Below are positions 12,382-25,600 of a stretch of DNA of 64,000 nucleotides, piece after piece. The notes under the pieces were generated by a model. It was not told where the DNA came from. It saw only the letters and a program-made list of their open reading frames with translations, and did no database searches. A program made the translations under genes and the position numbers. Location of the stretch: contig NC_067131.1 of assembly GCF_021347895.1 (NCBI RefSeq), forward strand, positions 10,134,653-10,198,652, read 5' to 3'. Origin of the DNA: Acanthochromis polyacanthus (lineage: Eukaryota > Chordata > Actinopteri > Pomacentridae). Each line of letters begins with the position of its first letter. Positions within the stretch are counted from its first letter, which is position 1.

Positions 12382-14010
12382 CTTGTCTAGATTCCTACTA
12401 CGTAAGTAAATTTAGTATCTACCTGTGTTATTAGATATCCAACAATTATCTACAGGACTACTGATTTACCAGAAAATAAATTCTTTAAACTCTAGTCACT
12501 AATGATCTGAACTGCTCATTTTATCATTCCATTTGCTTTGAGCAGTCTTAAGGAGAATCACTTTATTTTTCTCATTTTCACACACATACACACACAGCAG
12601 CCTGTCTCCACTTATCAATAGATGCATCTGCAGACACTTCAGTCACACCTTTTCCAGTGTGCATGAAAGAAGGCACCCTTCACGGCCCAAGCAAGAAGTG
12701 AAAATGACTGGATGACTGGATGCAGCATCGGTAGCGCAGGGTTGATGTGGCTGACAGTGTTGGTGTGGAGGTGTGATGTAGTCGTCTATGCTGCTGTGGC
12801 TTTGTTGCTTTTCCCTGCTTTCAGGAAATGTGAGGCAGAGAAAAAAGGTTGAATTAAGATGAATTTGCTAATAACTTAATATTAATTGAGATCTCTCAAG
12901 GGGTACTGGATCAGTGCCAACTATGGCAAGCTTAAGCTCAATTCCATGTGCAAAGTGCACCTAGCGGATAAGGCTAAAAAGCAGATTGTGCAGTTCCAGA
13001 GCAGGTAGTGGAAACGCAGAACAGACAAGGTTTGCACAATGAAAGGTTTTGCCACATGAGGTGTTTCAGTTCTTTTCCTGATAATTCTATTATTTTGTTT
13101 GTTTTTGTTTTATAGAACAAGACTCCATAAAGTAGAACCCTTGAGTTAATAAACTCTGACAGATAATCTTTTAAGCTGTCAGCTTGGTGAGGGTTTTCTG
13201 TGCTTGGACATTATTTTGGCAGAGTGGGCACCACACCCAGGACCCCAACTTGGCAGAACACACAGGTCCAAAATAAAACTATAAATAAGCTGTGTTCTAC
13301 ACACTTCTTGAATCCTTGACTCAGCAAAACATTAAATGTTATATTTATGGATGTTTTTGAAAGTGGTTTATAAAAGATGCATTTGTAGAGAGTGGATAAA
13401 CTGTTGATCGTGCTTTATTCCTAGAAATACATGCTTGCAGTGGTTCTCCTGAGTGAACACCAGTCTGCAGTATGCAATTTAAGAGACAAGCAATACATGT
13501 ATTCTAATTCATAGTATTTTGTGTCTATTGTTTATGAGCTATTGGCCAATTAAGCAGCTGTTTTTGTATTTTACCGATGAAAAGTCATTCAGTTTTAGTC
13601 TGAGAACAATCTGCTGCTGAGTAGATCTAGTATCCAACTGAAAACTGACCAAAGTTTTAACTTGTTAGCACAGTCGCTAATAGGTTTTCAGTTATACTGC
13701 CCTGTCTGACTGAAATTAATCCTCAGTCATCTGATTGCAACTGCATTTGGTGCTCTGCTGCCATCTGTTGGACCTTTAGGAAAAAATCCAAAGAATTCAA
13801 ATCTTCTGCCAGTGAATTACAAGTGTTGAAATGTTCATATTTTGATCCAATTTTTTTTAGGTGTAAATCAGCACAAAAGCTATTTTACAAATTTTAGGAC
13901 TAACACTCTACTGTACCGTTAAATGCCTCAGGTTAAGATATTTTTGATACCGAGACGACAGCCGATAACAGGGAGGCATCAATAATCACAAAATAATGAG
14001 TTTAGTCTAT
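12382..14010. other. Intergenic DNA downstream of rpl19
   Basis: No gene recognised. The 12900-13030 stretch has codon-like composition but no convincing open frame or family. The rest is AT-rich unique sequence leading to the rpl19 poly(A) signal. Confidence 0.4.
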
Positions 14011-14015
14011 CCAAA

Positions 14016-14021
14016 TTTATT
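14016..14021 (-). terminator. Poly(A) signal AATAAA of rpl19
   Basis: Minus-strand AATAAA lies 47 bases after the rpl19 stop codon, giving the short 3' UTR typical of ribosomal protein mRNAs. Confidence 0.85.
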
Positions 14022-14067
14022 ACCAACAAAACTTTGATTCTGACAAGATTTAACATATTTTGGAAGT

Positions 14068-16386
<2,319 letters not shown>

Positions 16387-16784
16387 GGCTGCCGTTAGCT
16401 TGGTAGAAACGAAGGAAATAGAACGTTTAAGTCGCTACCATTATAGCCATCGTCGTGGGTGACTCTACTGTGGCAGTACCAGAAAATCATAAATTTCAGA
16501 ATTAATTAAAGAGTTAAGCAAAGTTTGAACATTTAATTTAGAGAAATAATTCACCACGATATATAATTCAAGTTTATTGTGTTTAAACGTTATTTTGAGC
16601 GTGCGGAGACATCCCCCATTCTAAAATAGTGGTACAGTCCGATAAAATGTAGTGTAAATATGTGACCACTGTAGGGCGCACTGCACTCATGTTCCAAGAA
16701 ATGATTATCTCCGATGTTTGGTTTCGTCAGCCATTGCTCCAGGCTAAGTGACACTTAAATCTGAACAATAATATCAAAGTCATT

Positions 16785-17205
16785 CTGAATATTACTTTTC
16801 TCAATATTTGTGCAATATCAGCTTCAGTATCATGTGTAATATTTTCTTTTTTAATGTGCAATATCATTTTTTTTCATGTGCAATATTTCAATCTCATTTC
16901 CAATATTTCATAATCATGTGTAATATTTCATTTTCTATGCAACTTTTCTTTTTCATGTGTAATATTTCAATTTCATTTTAAATTATTCTTTTTATTTAAT
17001 TTTCATCTACAATATGACACTGTAATTTGCATTATTTCAGTGCCATGTGTAATATTTATTTTTTCAGGTAAAAAATGTTTCACTTTAATCTGCAATATTT
17101 CTTTGTCATGTGTAACATTTCATTTTCATGTGCAATATTTCAATGTGTGATCGTCCAATTTTATGTGCCATATTTCATTATCATGTATAATATTAGTTTA
17201 CTGCC
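16785..17205. repeat. Degenerate tandem repeat (TTTCATGTGTAATATT-like)
   Basis: About sixteen imperfect units of the form (t)ttcatgtg(c/t)aatatt spaced 20-35 bases apart. They fill most of the gap between the rpl19 promoter and the interferon 3' UTR. No coding potential. Confidence 0.8.
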
Positions 17206-17506
17206 TCAGAATCATTGTCAGTATTACTTATTACTTTTCTATTTTAGCCTTATTTTAGCTTACTTAGTTTCAGAAATGTATCATACTTATGTCTCATTTC
17301 TTTTCTGTTAGGCATTGCATTTATTCTGTTATGTGACTTTGTTTTCTGAGCGATATCTGGCACAAAAAAATCCCGCAGGTTTAAATAAATGTGTTGCTGG
17401 CTTTACCCAGTGTATTGATTTAAAAAAAAAAATCAGCCTCTCTTCTGTTAATGGAAGAAGAATAAACATAATGGAAACATTTCTATTTGTTCAAAGACAT
17501 AACAAA

Positions 17507-17512
17507 TTTATT
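17507..17512 (-). terminator. Probable poly(A) signal of the interferon gene
   Basis: Minus-strand AATAAA about 450 bases after the interferon stop codon, beyond the ATTTA-rich stretch. Other AATAAA-like hexamers occur within that AT-rich tract, so the exact site is uncertain. Confidence 0.5.
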
Positions 17513-17569
17513 GCTTGTGTCATGGTAAAAACAACTTTGCTTAATGCACATTAAAAAGAAGAAGAGGAA

Positions 17570-17940
17570 GCAAATTGACACATAAAATAATTATTAAGCT
17601 AATAAATATTGAAACAATTCAATAAATAGATAAATAAATATATTAATAAATATAGAGTTGAATTGGTAAACAAATAAATAAAACAAACAAATATTTTTTT
17701 AAATTAATAAAACGTTAAAAAGAATAAACAAACTGACAAAGATAAATTATTAAACTAATAAATACAAAAAATCAATAAATAGATAAATAAATAGATAAAT
17801 AAATAGTTAAATTAGTAAAATAAATAAAACAAACTAATATTTTTTGGAATTGAAAAACTATTAAATACAGAAATAATCCAATAAATAGATAAATAAATAG
17901 ATAAATAATTACATAGATAAATTAATAAACAAATCAATTC
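17570..17940 (-). promoter_or_regulatory. AU-rich element tract in the interferon 3' UTR
   Basis: On the plus strand this looks like simple ataaataaatagat sequence. On the mRNA strand it is about twenty ATTTA pentamers, many overlapping as ATTTATTT. AUUUA clusters in cytokine 3' UTRs recruit decay factors such as tristetraprolin. The tract begins just after the stop codon at 17960. The role is inferred from position and motif density. Confidence 0.6.
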
Positions 17941-17959
17941 TTCATGTGACGGACAGATT

Positions 17960-19029
17960 TTAGTTGGCAGTGCGAAGAGATGAAGCCAGGAGATGTGCGC
18001 TCATCAGATGAAATTCAATTTTCGTCCTGATCAGCTCCCAGGCGTCAGCGCTGTGGCCCTACACACAAAAAATAATAATAATATTAAAACATGCAAGAAT
18101 TTTAAAAGTAGTAAATTGTAGTTGTAAGTAGTAAGTTGTAAACCTTTAAACTGGCTAATGTAAATTGCTCAAATGAAATAAATCACATAATATCTAATAC
18201 TAGATTTTGTAAGCTAAGACGTAGACTCACCATTTTCTTCAGGATGTGACCTGAGAGTCTCTTGAAATGCATGTGAAGCTTCGTGTTCTTCTTTTTGTGG
18301 CTCCCAATCTGAAATAATTATATGAAAATAAAAATATATTTAGAAATTTGCTTCACCTGCCTATGTATGAAGGTCTGTCAGGACTTGAGTTCATGGTGTT
18401 TCTGAAACTTACACAGGAGCTCAATTCATCAGCCTGTCTGTTGACAACAGTGAGAAACTTGTCCACTGTGCTGTCCTCCCATGATGCAGCGCTGTGATCC
18501 TCCTCAAACAGGGCAGCTGTCTCCTCCAGAGTCTGAACTACAAACGCAAGTTTGTCTGTAGCCTGGAAGAAGAAGAAGAAGAGCAGCCACAGATTACTAC
18601 AGGAGCACATTTATGCCACTTTTAGATAGAAAGCTACACAAATAATACCACATCTAACTGATAACACACTAATATTTTTCAATTTTTGTGCACTTCTAAC
18701 TCACCGATGCGTTGGATGCATGGCTATACAGCTTGTGAGGGAAAGCCACGGTGTTCTCCCCTTCCTCAGTGGTGTTGGTAGAATTATTAGCCTGGATTAC
18801 ACACAAACATCATCATGTTTTAAAGAAAACAGACACCAAAGCACATTCATTAAACATTCCCAAACACTGCAAACAACATATAAAGTTGTGCACTTACCAT
18901 GGTGCGCAGTAGGTCCAGCATCTCTTTATTGAGCTCTTTGAATTTACCTTCCATCCATTTGCAGTTCAGCGAGGATCCTGAACTGCACAGACCGACAAAA
19001 AGGAGCGCAAAGAAAATCCTGTTGAGCAT
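17960..19029 (-). CDS. Type I interferon, two-cysteine group (group I)
   Basis: Secreted antiviral cytokine acting through the CRFB receptor pair and JAK-STAT. Five exons with four phase-0 introns, the structure of fish type I interferons: 19029-18898, 18791-18705, 18562-18413, 18308-18231 and 18058-17960; 181 aa. Residues 1-22 form a signal peptide (MLNRIFFALLFVGLCSSG). The mature chain starts near Cys23 (NCKWMEGKF). FPHKLY lies at 61-66. Exon 3 carries FEEDHSAASWEDSTVDKFL and ends with Cys123. Exon 5 has the ADAWELIR motif, where four-cysteine members have CAWE. The mature chain therefore has only Cys23 and Cys123, which places it in group I (IFNa/d/e/h type). Four potential N-glycosylation sites sit at 46, 47, 50 and 71. 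An upstream in-frame ATG at 19065 would add 12 residues before the signal peptide; the inner ATG is preferred. The gene looks intact. Confidence 0.93.
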
Positions 19030-19114
19030 TTTCAAAAAGGTAGAAATTTCCTTTGTATTGATCAAACTGTGATCGGATGTGTCCTGGTGTTCTGATGGAG
19101 CAGTCTTGCAGCAT

Positions 19115-19172
19115 CTTATTTAAAGCAGAGCACACCTATTTCACTTTCCTGACATACCTGTAGGGAAACCCT
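19115..19172 (-). promoter_or_regulatory. Interferon proximal promoter: TATA-like, ISRE and kappaB-like sites
   Basis: Reading toward the gene: a kappaB-like GGGAAACCCT at 19163-19172 (plus-strand sense, 9 of 10 consensus positions), an ISRE-like AGGAAAGTGAAAT at 19138-19150, and a TATA-like TTTAAATAAG at 19115-19124. The ATG is about 90 bases further on. This ordering matches virus-inducible interferon promoters regulated by IRF3/IRF7 and NF-kappaB. Sites are seen; function is inferred. Confidence 0.65.
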
Positions 19173-19562
19173 GGCTGAACTGTGGCTTTCACCTTAGCAT
19201 TACAGGTATGTCACACCTTTCAGATTTCATTTTGCATCCTAATGACAAAATAAATTCCCATAAAGGAGAGTAAAGGCATAAAATACTAGTAATACTATTT
19301 TATAAAAACACCAAAATGATAAGATTTTGAACAGCTCCTGCATTGAAAATTAAGGTGTGTCTGGCATACAACTGCAAATATCTAAAGTTGTTTATATTTG
19401 ATTGAAAAGTAATCAGGATTTTGGGCTGTTTTCCATTTACACACATTGTTTGTTGCTAAACTATTGGAATTGCATCACTGCTTCTGTGTGGACTCATAAT
19501 AATCAGTCACCAATCAAAGCAGTGATTGCAGCGTGTTCATAAACGGGAAGTTCCAACAGAGA

Positions 19563-19572
19563 GAAAATGAAA
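19563..19572 (+). promoter_or_regulatory. Distal ISRE-core motif
   Basis: GAAAATGAAA, an exact GAAANNGAAA core, about 530 bases upstream of the interferon ATG and on the opposite strand to the gene. Such a motif also occurs by chance, so support is weak. Confidence 0.3.
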
Positions 19573-19639
19573 GCGACTGCGTCACAGCAGCCTGCCGTCT
19601 TACGTTCATTCAAAGGAATCTGTCGGTGATATTTCAACT

Positions 19640-20440
19640 TGTTTTAACTTGAATCTGTGGCCTAAAGGGGAATCTCCGTCACGTTTTATTTGGCAGTCTG
19701 ATAGAATTCTATACAAAGTTCTACTCCTAACATCAGTTAAGTGGCTTTAAGGAATTAATAAATATGTCTCTTTCCCCATTCATTCTTACTTGTGCCAGGT
19801 GACATGACTCTAGTTGCATTATTGTCTTTTTTTTTTAATATCCAAGTGCAAGAGCTGTGATGCACTTTTTAGCATTACAGAAAATGTTTGGGCTTAGAAA
19901 TGTTGGCAACAGGATAAGGTCAAAGCAGTTTCAAATCACTTTTTCTGAGGAAATACACAAGAAGAACCTTAATTTCAAGTCTCAACTGGTGAAAACTTGG
20001 ATCAAGTTTAATCAGCCTAAATGAATTGCTTCAGCTGGTAAAAATGGAATTTGATAAAAATATAAAAATTTAATCAGCAATTAGTTTTAATGCCTTTTCA
20101 AGTTCAACGTACTTCAGTCTCAGATTAAAAAAGCTTGCATTGCTGTAACTTCTAATTTCTAATTTTTCAAATTACTGTATCTGTTTTGCCCAAACATAAA
20201 ATGTAAAACATGATTTTGTCATTAGACTTACTGTTCCTTTCTTTTCTTTATTCTATAATCCTTAATCAAAGAGAACACTGCTTGATTTGCAGCAGAAAAA
20301 TGCAAAGAAACATGAACAAACTGGCAGTACCTGATAAGAATCGATATGAAAATCTATCAAAGGCTATTAAGTTATAATATACTACATTGTTTTGCCTAAG
20401 ACAAGTGAAAATGTGTCAGTTACACACAAACACACAAATA
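19640..20440. other. Intergenic DNA, no gene seen
   Basis: AT-rich unique sequence between the interferon promoter and a decayed Tc1 copy. Nothing else could be supported. Confidence 0.4.
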
Positions 20441-20444
20441 ACAC

Positions 20445-20905
20445 TGTGGCCAGCATCCAAGAAGAGCACTCCCATTTGTTGTTTGGCAAAAAAGACTGCA
20501 AGATGACACTTTTCTCAGATGAAGTCCAGCAAGTTTGCTGTGAACGTGGTCATGGTCACCGCAATGAATGCATAGTCCTGACAATGAAGCATTGAGGTGA
20601 GAATGTGATGATATGGGGCTGAATGAGAGCAAAATGTGTTGGGGAGATGACCTTTATACCAAAACACTGGCTGATAAGATGATTTCGAGACTCCAGAAGC
20701 TTGAAGATGAACATTCCAGCATGATAACAGTCAGAGGTTTCTAAAGAGAATTTTAAAAAATGAAAGCCAAGTACCCAAATGTGTTTCCTGTCTTGAATCT
20801 AATAGAACACCTTAGGGGTGTTTTATAGAGAGAGGAAATTGAGAGCTACGGGAGTAATTGGAAATTCAAGGCAAGTTTACCTAAACTTGTGTTCACAGCT
20901 GTGTA
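20445..20905 (+). mobile_element. Decayed Tc1/mariner transposon fragment
   Basis: Plus-strand reading shows transposase remnants: ASIQEEHSHLLFGKKDCKMT followed by LFSDEVQQV, which resembles the FSDES region, and later a stretch resembling NPIEHLWGVL (ctaatagaacaccttaggggtg). Stops and frame shifts abound. The right end, caagtttacctaaacttgtgttcacagctg, resembles the inverted repeat of the 11.1-12.4 kb element. The left end was not found. Confidence 0.7.
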
Positions 20906-21624
20906 TTAGAGACACACTGAATAGCGGCCTGCCCAATTATTGTGGCCAACATCTGGCACTTTTCCGATTATTGGTAGGCCAATTGGTTTCTTTTCTTTTG
21001 TCAAAATATTGATAAATTAAAAGCGATACTGCAGGTCTGACTCAGCCGCTTCTCTCCGTCAGTAGTCATTCTGTGGTCTCAGATTTTTTTCAAGCAGAAA
21101 CTGTACAAACTTAACAAGAAAAACAAGCCTTTGTGACAATCGGGGAAAATAGCTTCTCTTGAAGTGGCTAAGGCTATACTAATAGCTAATGGCTAAGTCA
21201 GAAGGCAGGAGTGTCTACTATAGAAAAGAAAACAGTAAAGTGGCAGCCAGTTACAGCAGCTCTGACCCTTCTCTTTGTTAATAGTGACCTTCTTGAATTT
21301 TGAGCTTTTCTTTTATTGTTTTCTATAGTAGACGCTCCAGCACTTTTTCGGTCTTTGGTTTGAAGCTGGTGAGACTGCTGTTGTGCTTTTTTTTCTTCAA
21401 TTTTTACACTGTGTTTTTAATAAATTCTCATGCTGCCCTTATACCATTGTCTTTTGAGCTGCTGTAATGGTGAACTTTCCCCACTGTGGCATCAGTATAG
21501 TTGACCTTATCTTATCTTAACTAAATATAACCACTCCTATTTCTATTTCACATGTTCAGTTATGGCCATACTTCCTGTGGGTCAAAATTGACCCGTTATA
21601 AAGTTTGAAAATGTGTGTGTGGGG

Positions 21625-21628
<4 letters not shown>
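20906..21628. other. Intergenic DNA with repeat-like sequence
   Basis: No gene. The stretch near 20925-20985 (ccaattattgtggccaac and ccgattattggtaggccaat) looks like the edge of a DNA element, but the partner end was not found. Near 21585 the palindromic gggtcaaaattgaccc is the kind of end seen in common teleost interspersed repeats. Confidence 0.35.

Positions 21629-21661
<33 letters not shown>
21629..21661. repeat. (TA)n microsatellite
   Basis: About sixteen uninterrupted TA units directly abutting the SINE tail. Confidence 0.9.
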
Positions 21662-21664
<3 letters not shown>

Positions 21665-22004
21665 GCTTTATCCTCACTAAGGTCGCAGGGGGTGCTGAAG
21701 CCTATCTCAGCTGACTCGGGCAAAGGCAGGGGACACCCTGGACAGGTCGCCAGTCTGTCGCAGGGCTACATATACAGACAGACAATCACACTCACATTCA
21801 TACCTACGGACAATTTAGAGTCATCAATTAACCTCAGCATATTTTTGGACTGTGGGAGGAAGCCGAAATGCCCAGAGAAACAACCCACGCATGCACAGGG
21901 AAAACATGCAAACTCCATGCAGAAAGATCCCAGGCTGGGATTTGAACCAGAGATCTTCTTGCTGCAAGGCAAAAGTGCTAACCAGTACACCACTGTGCAG
22001 CCCT
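21662..22004 (-). mobile_element. tRNA-derived SINE, nearly full length
   Basis: Read on the minus strand it starts GGGCTGCACAGTGGTGTACT followed by GGTTAGCAC (A-box-like) and then GGTTCAAATCCCAGCC (B-box-like), a tRNA-derived pol III head. The body includes the TTTGCATGTTTTCCCTGTGC and GGCGACCTGTCCAGGGTGTC blocks, and the tail ends near the ATACCGC edge. The same sequence recurs at 53.3 and 57.9 kb. The 148-codon frame across it is not a gene. Confidence 0.85.
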
Positions 22005-22215
22005 TTTTTGAAAATATTTACAAGAATTTTCTTAACAAATTTGGGGGATTTTTTAAAAATAAAACTTTGAATGAATTATTGGAATTTTCTTCCTCAAGGT
22101 TTTGCAAATTTTCAGAAATTTGGGGATTTTTTTGCTGATTTTTTTGGATTTTTTCCAGACAAGGAAACAATATTCTTTGGTGCCCGTAAATGAAGACAAC
22201 AGGAGGGTTAAGACA
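22005..22215. repeat. Interspersed repeat remnant flanking the SINE
   Basis: AT-rich sequence ending in ggtgcccgtaaatgaagacaacaggagggttaa, a terminal motif I associate with a very common percomorph repeat. With the gggtcaaaattgaccc piece near 21585, it suggests the SINE and (TA)n lie inside an older element. Memory-based and not verified. Confidence 0.4.
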
Positions 22216-22416
22216 TGACATGACATAGGTTCCAAATATTGGTCATATATCTTTCGTGATTACTCTAAAATGATTAGGACATAAAAACAAAATAAATATA
22301 ACACAATTAAAATAATTTTTTTAAATATCGGTCCATCTTTACTGTACATACAGCTGCTGTAGTAAATGAGTGCTACTGTATGCTGTGTGTTGGAACAGTG
22401 CTGCCCTCTACTGGCT

Positions 22417-22421
22417 ATTGG
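22417..22421 (-). promoter_or_regulatory. Inverted CCAAT box upstream of gpam
   Basis: ATTGG within ggctattggcggaacc in a locally GC/CpG-richer stretch (about 22390-22640) just before the first gpam exon. The position fits a promoter; the exact transcription start cannot be read. Confidence 0.45.
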
Positions 22422-22610
22422 CGGAACCGCACCTCCGGCAGTTGGCTGCTGGCTGTACCAAAACAGCGAGTGGTCCAGCCTCCTGTCAGACATCCCGGTC
22501 TGTCAGAGCCCCGCCGTCCCGGTCCTTTGAGGAGAGCTCAGCTAATGCAGCTAATAGTCGGGGACGCTAGAAAACATTCACCGCTTTGTCGACGAGCTTA
22601 TTTCTGAGAT

Positions 22611-25600
22611 ATGAGTCAGCGGAACTCAATTTTCAAGGTAAGTGAAATTCCGTTTATCTCGCGAGCCCGGTTAGCTCCGGCTAATGCTACTAGCTTCCTC
22701 TCCGGCGTGAACTGCTACAAACCCCTTTGTATCTTGTCATGGTGATAGCAAAACGGTTTGTTAACACTAATTTACACGACGTCGTGGACACAGTTGTAAC
22801 TGGCGAGAGGTGCATTGAATTCGAGTCGTTTTTGTAGTGTAACCTTACATTAGCCGGTTAACTTTTCATTGACATTGAGTTCAAGAGGACCCTCGGCAAT
22901 GTGGGGGTTTAAATGTCTGCCCCACTGACATAAATGTTGTGTTACCCGTTATATCTTTAGGTTTCTGGTTAGCTTAATGGACTCCATTGTGAGTCACTTA
23001 AGCCCCAGCGTAAGATGTGCCTCATGTGGCTCCAGCAGCATCATGCCACGCAGTGTGCAGCTGAGAAAACAGCCCCAAGACAGGCTTTAGTGACTTGACA
23101 TGAATCTCCAAAAAGGGGAAGCGGCTGGAGCAATTTGACCAGATGTGATGGAGATATGTGATTTCACCAAACAAAACGGCGTTACTGTGGAACCAGGCTA
23201 GACGTGAGGCTGCCTGGTTTGGTGCTATTGTTGTCTGCTCGGCTAGTTATCTGCACTGCCCATCTGTCACAAAGAGACTTCTCCTGTTTGACCTGGTTAT
23301 TGCAGATGGCTTGGAGCGTGTTAGACAGATTAACCTAGTCCCGGAAACTGAATGAACAGTAGAGGTTTAAAAAAAAAAAAAAGATTGCTTACGTCTTTAT
23401 CTATACACTCCACCTTTAAAATGTATTATTAATATTTGCATACCTTATTTTTTTAAATGTTAAGTACGTGTTTCTTAATTTAGAAATTAGAGTCTGAATA
23501 GGATAATCAAATATGGATCTTGGTTCGGTACGTGCCTCAAAAACAGTTAGTACATTCCTAAAATAGCAACAACATGGATTATTTTATCTTATTATCTTTT
23601 CATGCTGACACACTCCGATGAATTGATATGTGAATTATAACATGGATGGTATTTTATTTTCTATTTGAAAATAAGAAAAGTGACTATTTTGGTACTTTAC
23701 ATGCCTCAAAAAAAGAATTTGTGTATTTCTAAAATATATCAAAATAACAACATATATTATCTTGTTATAATCTTATCAAGGTGACACACTTTTATGACTT
23801 AATATGATGTAAAAGCTAAGATTTATAGTATTTTTTTCTATTTTTAAGACTAGAAAAGTGACTCTCTAATTGTAACTCTTAATCATATAGTATGTATCCT
23901 TGTATTGAAACTTTAATACTGCTTTAAGGCTATCTTCACCTGTTACTTAACCCCCTCCAGCGCCTCATTCTTCAACTTCTTTGTTTTGCTTCCAACAATG
24001 TCACCCCATCTACTGGACTACTCCCGGTCATTGACCCTTTTGAAAACCCAGCTTTCCCCCCCTCATCTGTGTGCATATCACCTACTACGACCGCAGCACT
24101 GCAAAAGGACAATGGCTCAAAGTGCATTCATCCATTGCTGGACACCAATTAGGCTGGGACATGTTTGCCAAAAGGCGAGCACGTCTCCCGTCTCTCTCAG
24201 TCTTATTACTTACAGAAAGTTGGAGCTACACTGTTGCTCACATTGACACACATACTGTATAGTGTTTGATGTGAGAGCAGTCACTGATAAAATGACTCAC
24301 TAACCCATTTCCAAACTAATCCGAGGCACTAACCGTAGTGTTTCCTTTTAATTAACTTTGTACTCAGACTACCATAACTCTGAATTTTATTGTGGATGTG
24401 CAAATAGTGTAGCATTTGCTTGTATTAGCCATGATGATAAGTGCTTGCAGTAAATCTTTGAATTATTGCTTCCAGTAATCTTGTTAAACTTCTGTTAAGC
24501 ACATTTGATCAAACTGTTTTATTTTCATATTGCATCAAACATTTTCTCTCATAAATTGGAATGTATTTGCTTTAAAACTCTGGCTTGAACTGGCTTTTCA
24601 ATTAACAACTAAGGGCAGCCCAGAGCTTTTTCTCTATAGAGGATGTTTCAGTGTCTGCCAAAGAGGTTATAGGTGCAGTTTAGTCAATTATTGTTTAATT
24701 TACTCAAGTTTGATAGACATTTTTTATCAAATGGTTGGAAATAACAGGAAAATACATAGATTTCTGTTAAATTAGTAGCAGACTCATCACCTTTCCTGTA
24801 TGGCTAGGTCATCTAATGCATAGTCACCCCCCAAAGGCCCATTCTGAATCTGCAAATCTGCACAAAACAGCAAAAACAGCCTATTGATTACATGTTTGTG
24901 CATGTAAGCATCTTGACCTGCTCAATGACATCCATCTATGCCCTTATCTGGGTTTTGAAAAGCAAAGGTTATGCTGTTTAAGGCCAGTAACACCACATCA
25001 TACACCAGTTAAGAAGCTTTTTATTGTTTTGTCTAGTTCTTATTCAAGTCCTGGTGTAGCACATCTCTGTTGTAATGGAAATTTAACAAGATAGTATGAC
25101 CACTAATATGTAGCAAAAAGAAAGTGCTATTTTAGAGAGATAATAATTCACTTTTAGAAAAAGTAATTCTCTTTTAAATGTTAAAGAAATAGCTTCCCAC
25201 TATGCTATTTCTATTGATTGCTATTTTATTTAGTGAACATTTTAGAGTATCTGTTGAGTTTAATACTTTATAAAGATGTTTTTTTTTTTGGTCAGCTATC
25301 ATCACTTCTCACATTTGCTATTTCTGCAGTAAAAATGGCCCAGCCCTCATGAAACCCAGTGATTAATACTCCTGTTGTAATCTTCAGGTAGTTGTCCTGG
25401 TTCCCCTGATGTGATGCACTGTAGTGCTGCACAGCTTGCTGGGAGATAAAACTGACATTTTGAATTCAAAGTATCAGCTGTTGACCTTCAGATAAAGTGC
25501 TGCGAGCTCACACCAACCGGCTGCCTTTGATAAACCGATCATTTCTGTTATAGAGGAAACCTGATTGTCTAATGTGACTGCTGCTTCTGTAGATAAAACT

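Noticed and set aside
12890..13030. Codon-like stretch GYWISANYGKLKLN
   Set aside because: Short, followed by a stop, no recognised family and no splice support.
21692..22138. 148-codon plus-strand open frame
   Set aside because: It lies on the antisense of a tRNA-derived SINE; similar frames appear over the other SINE copies (53385-53816, 58083-58382).
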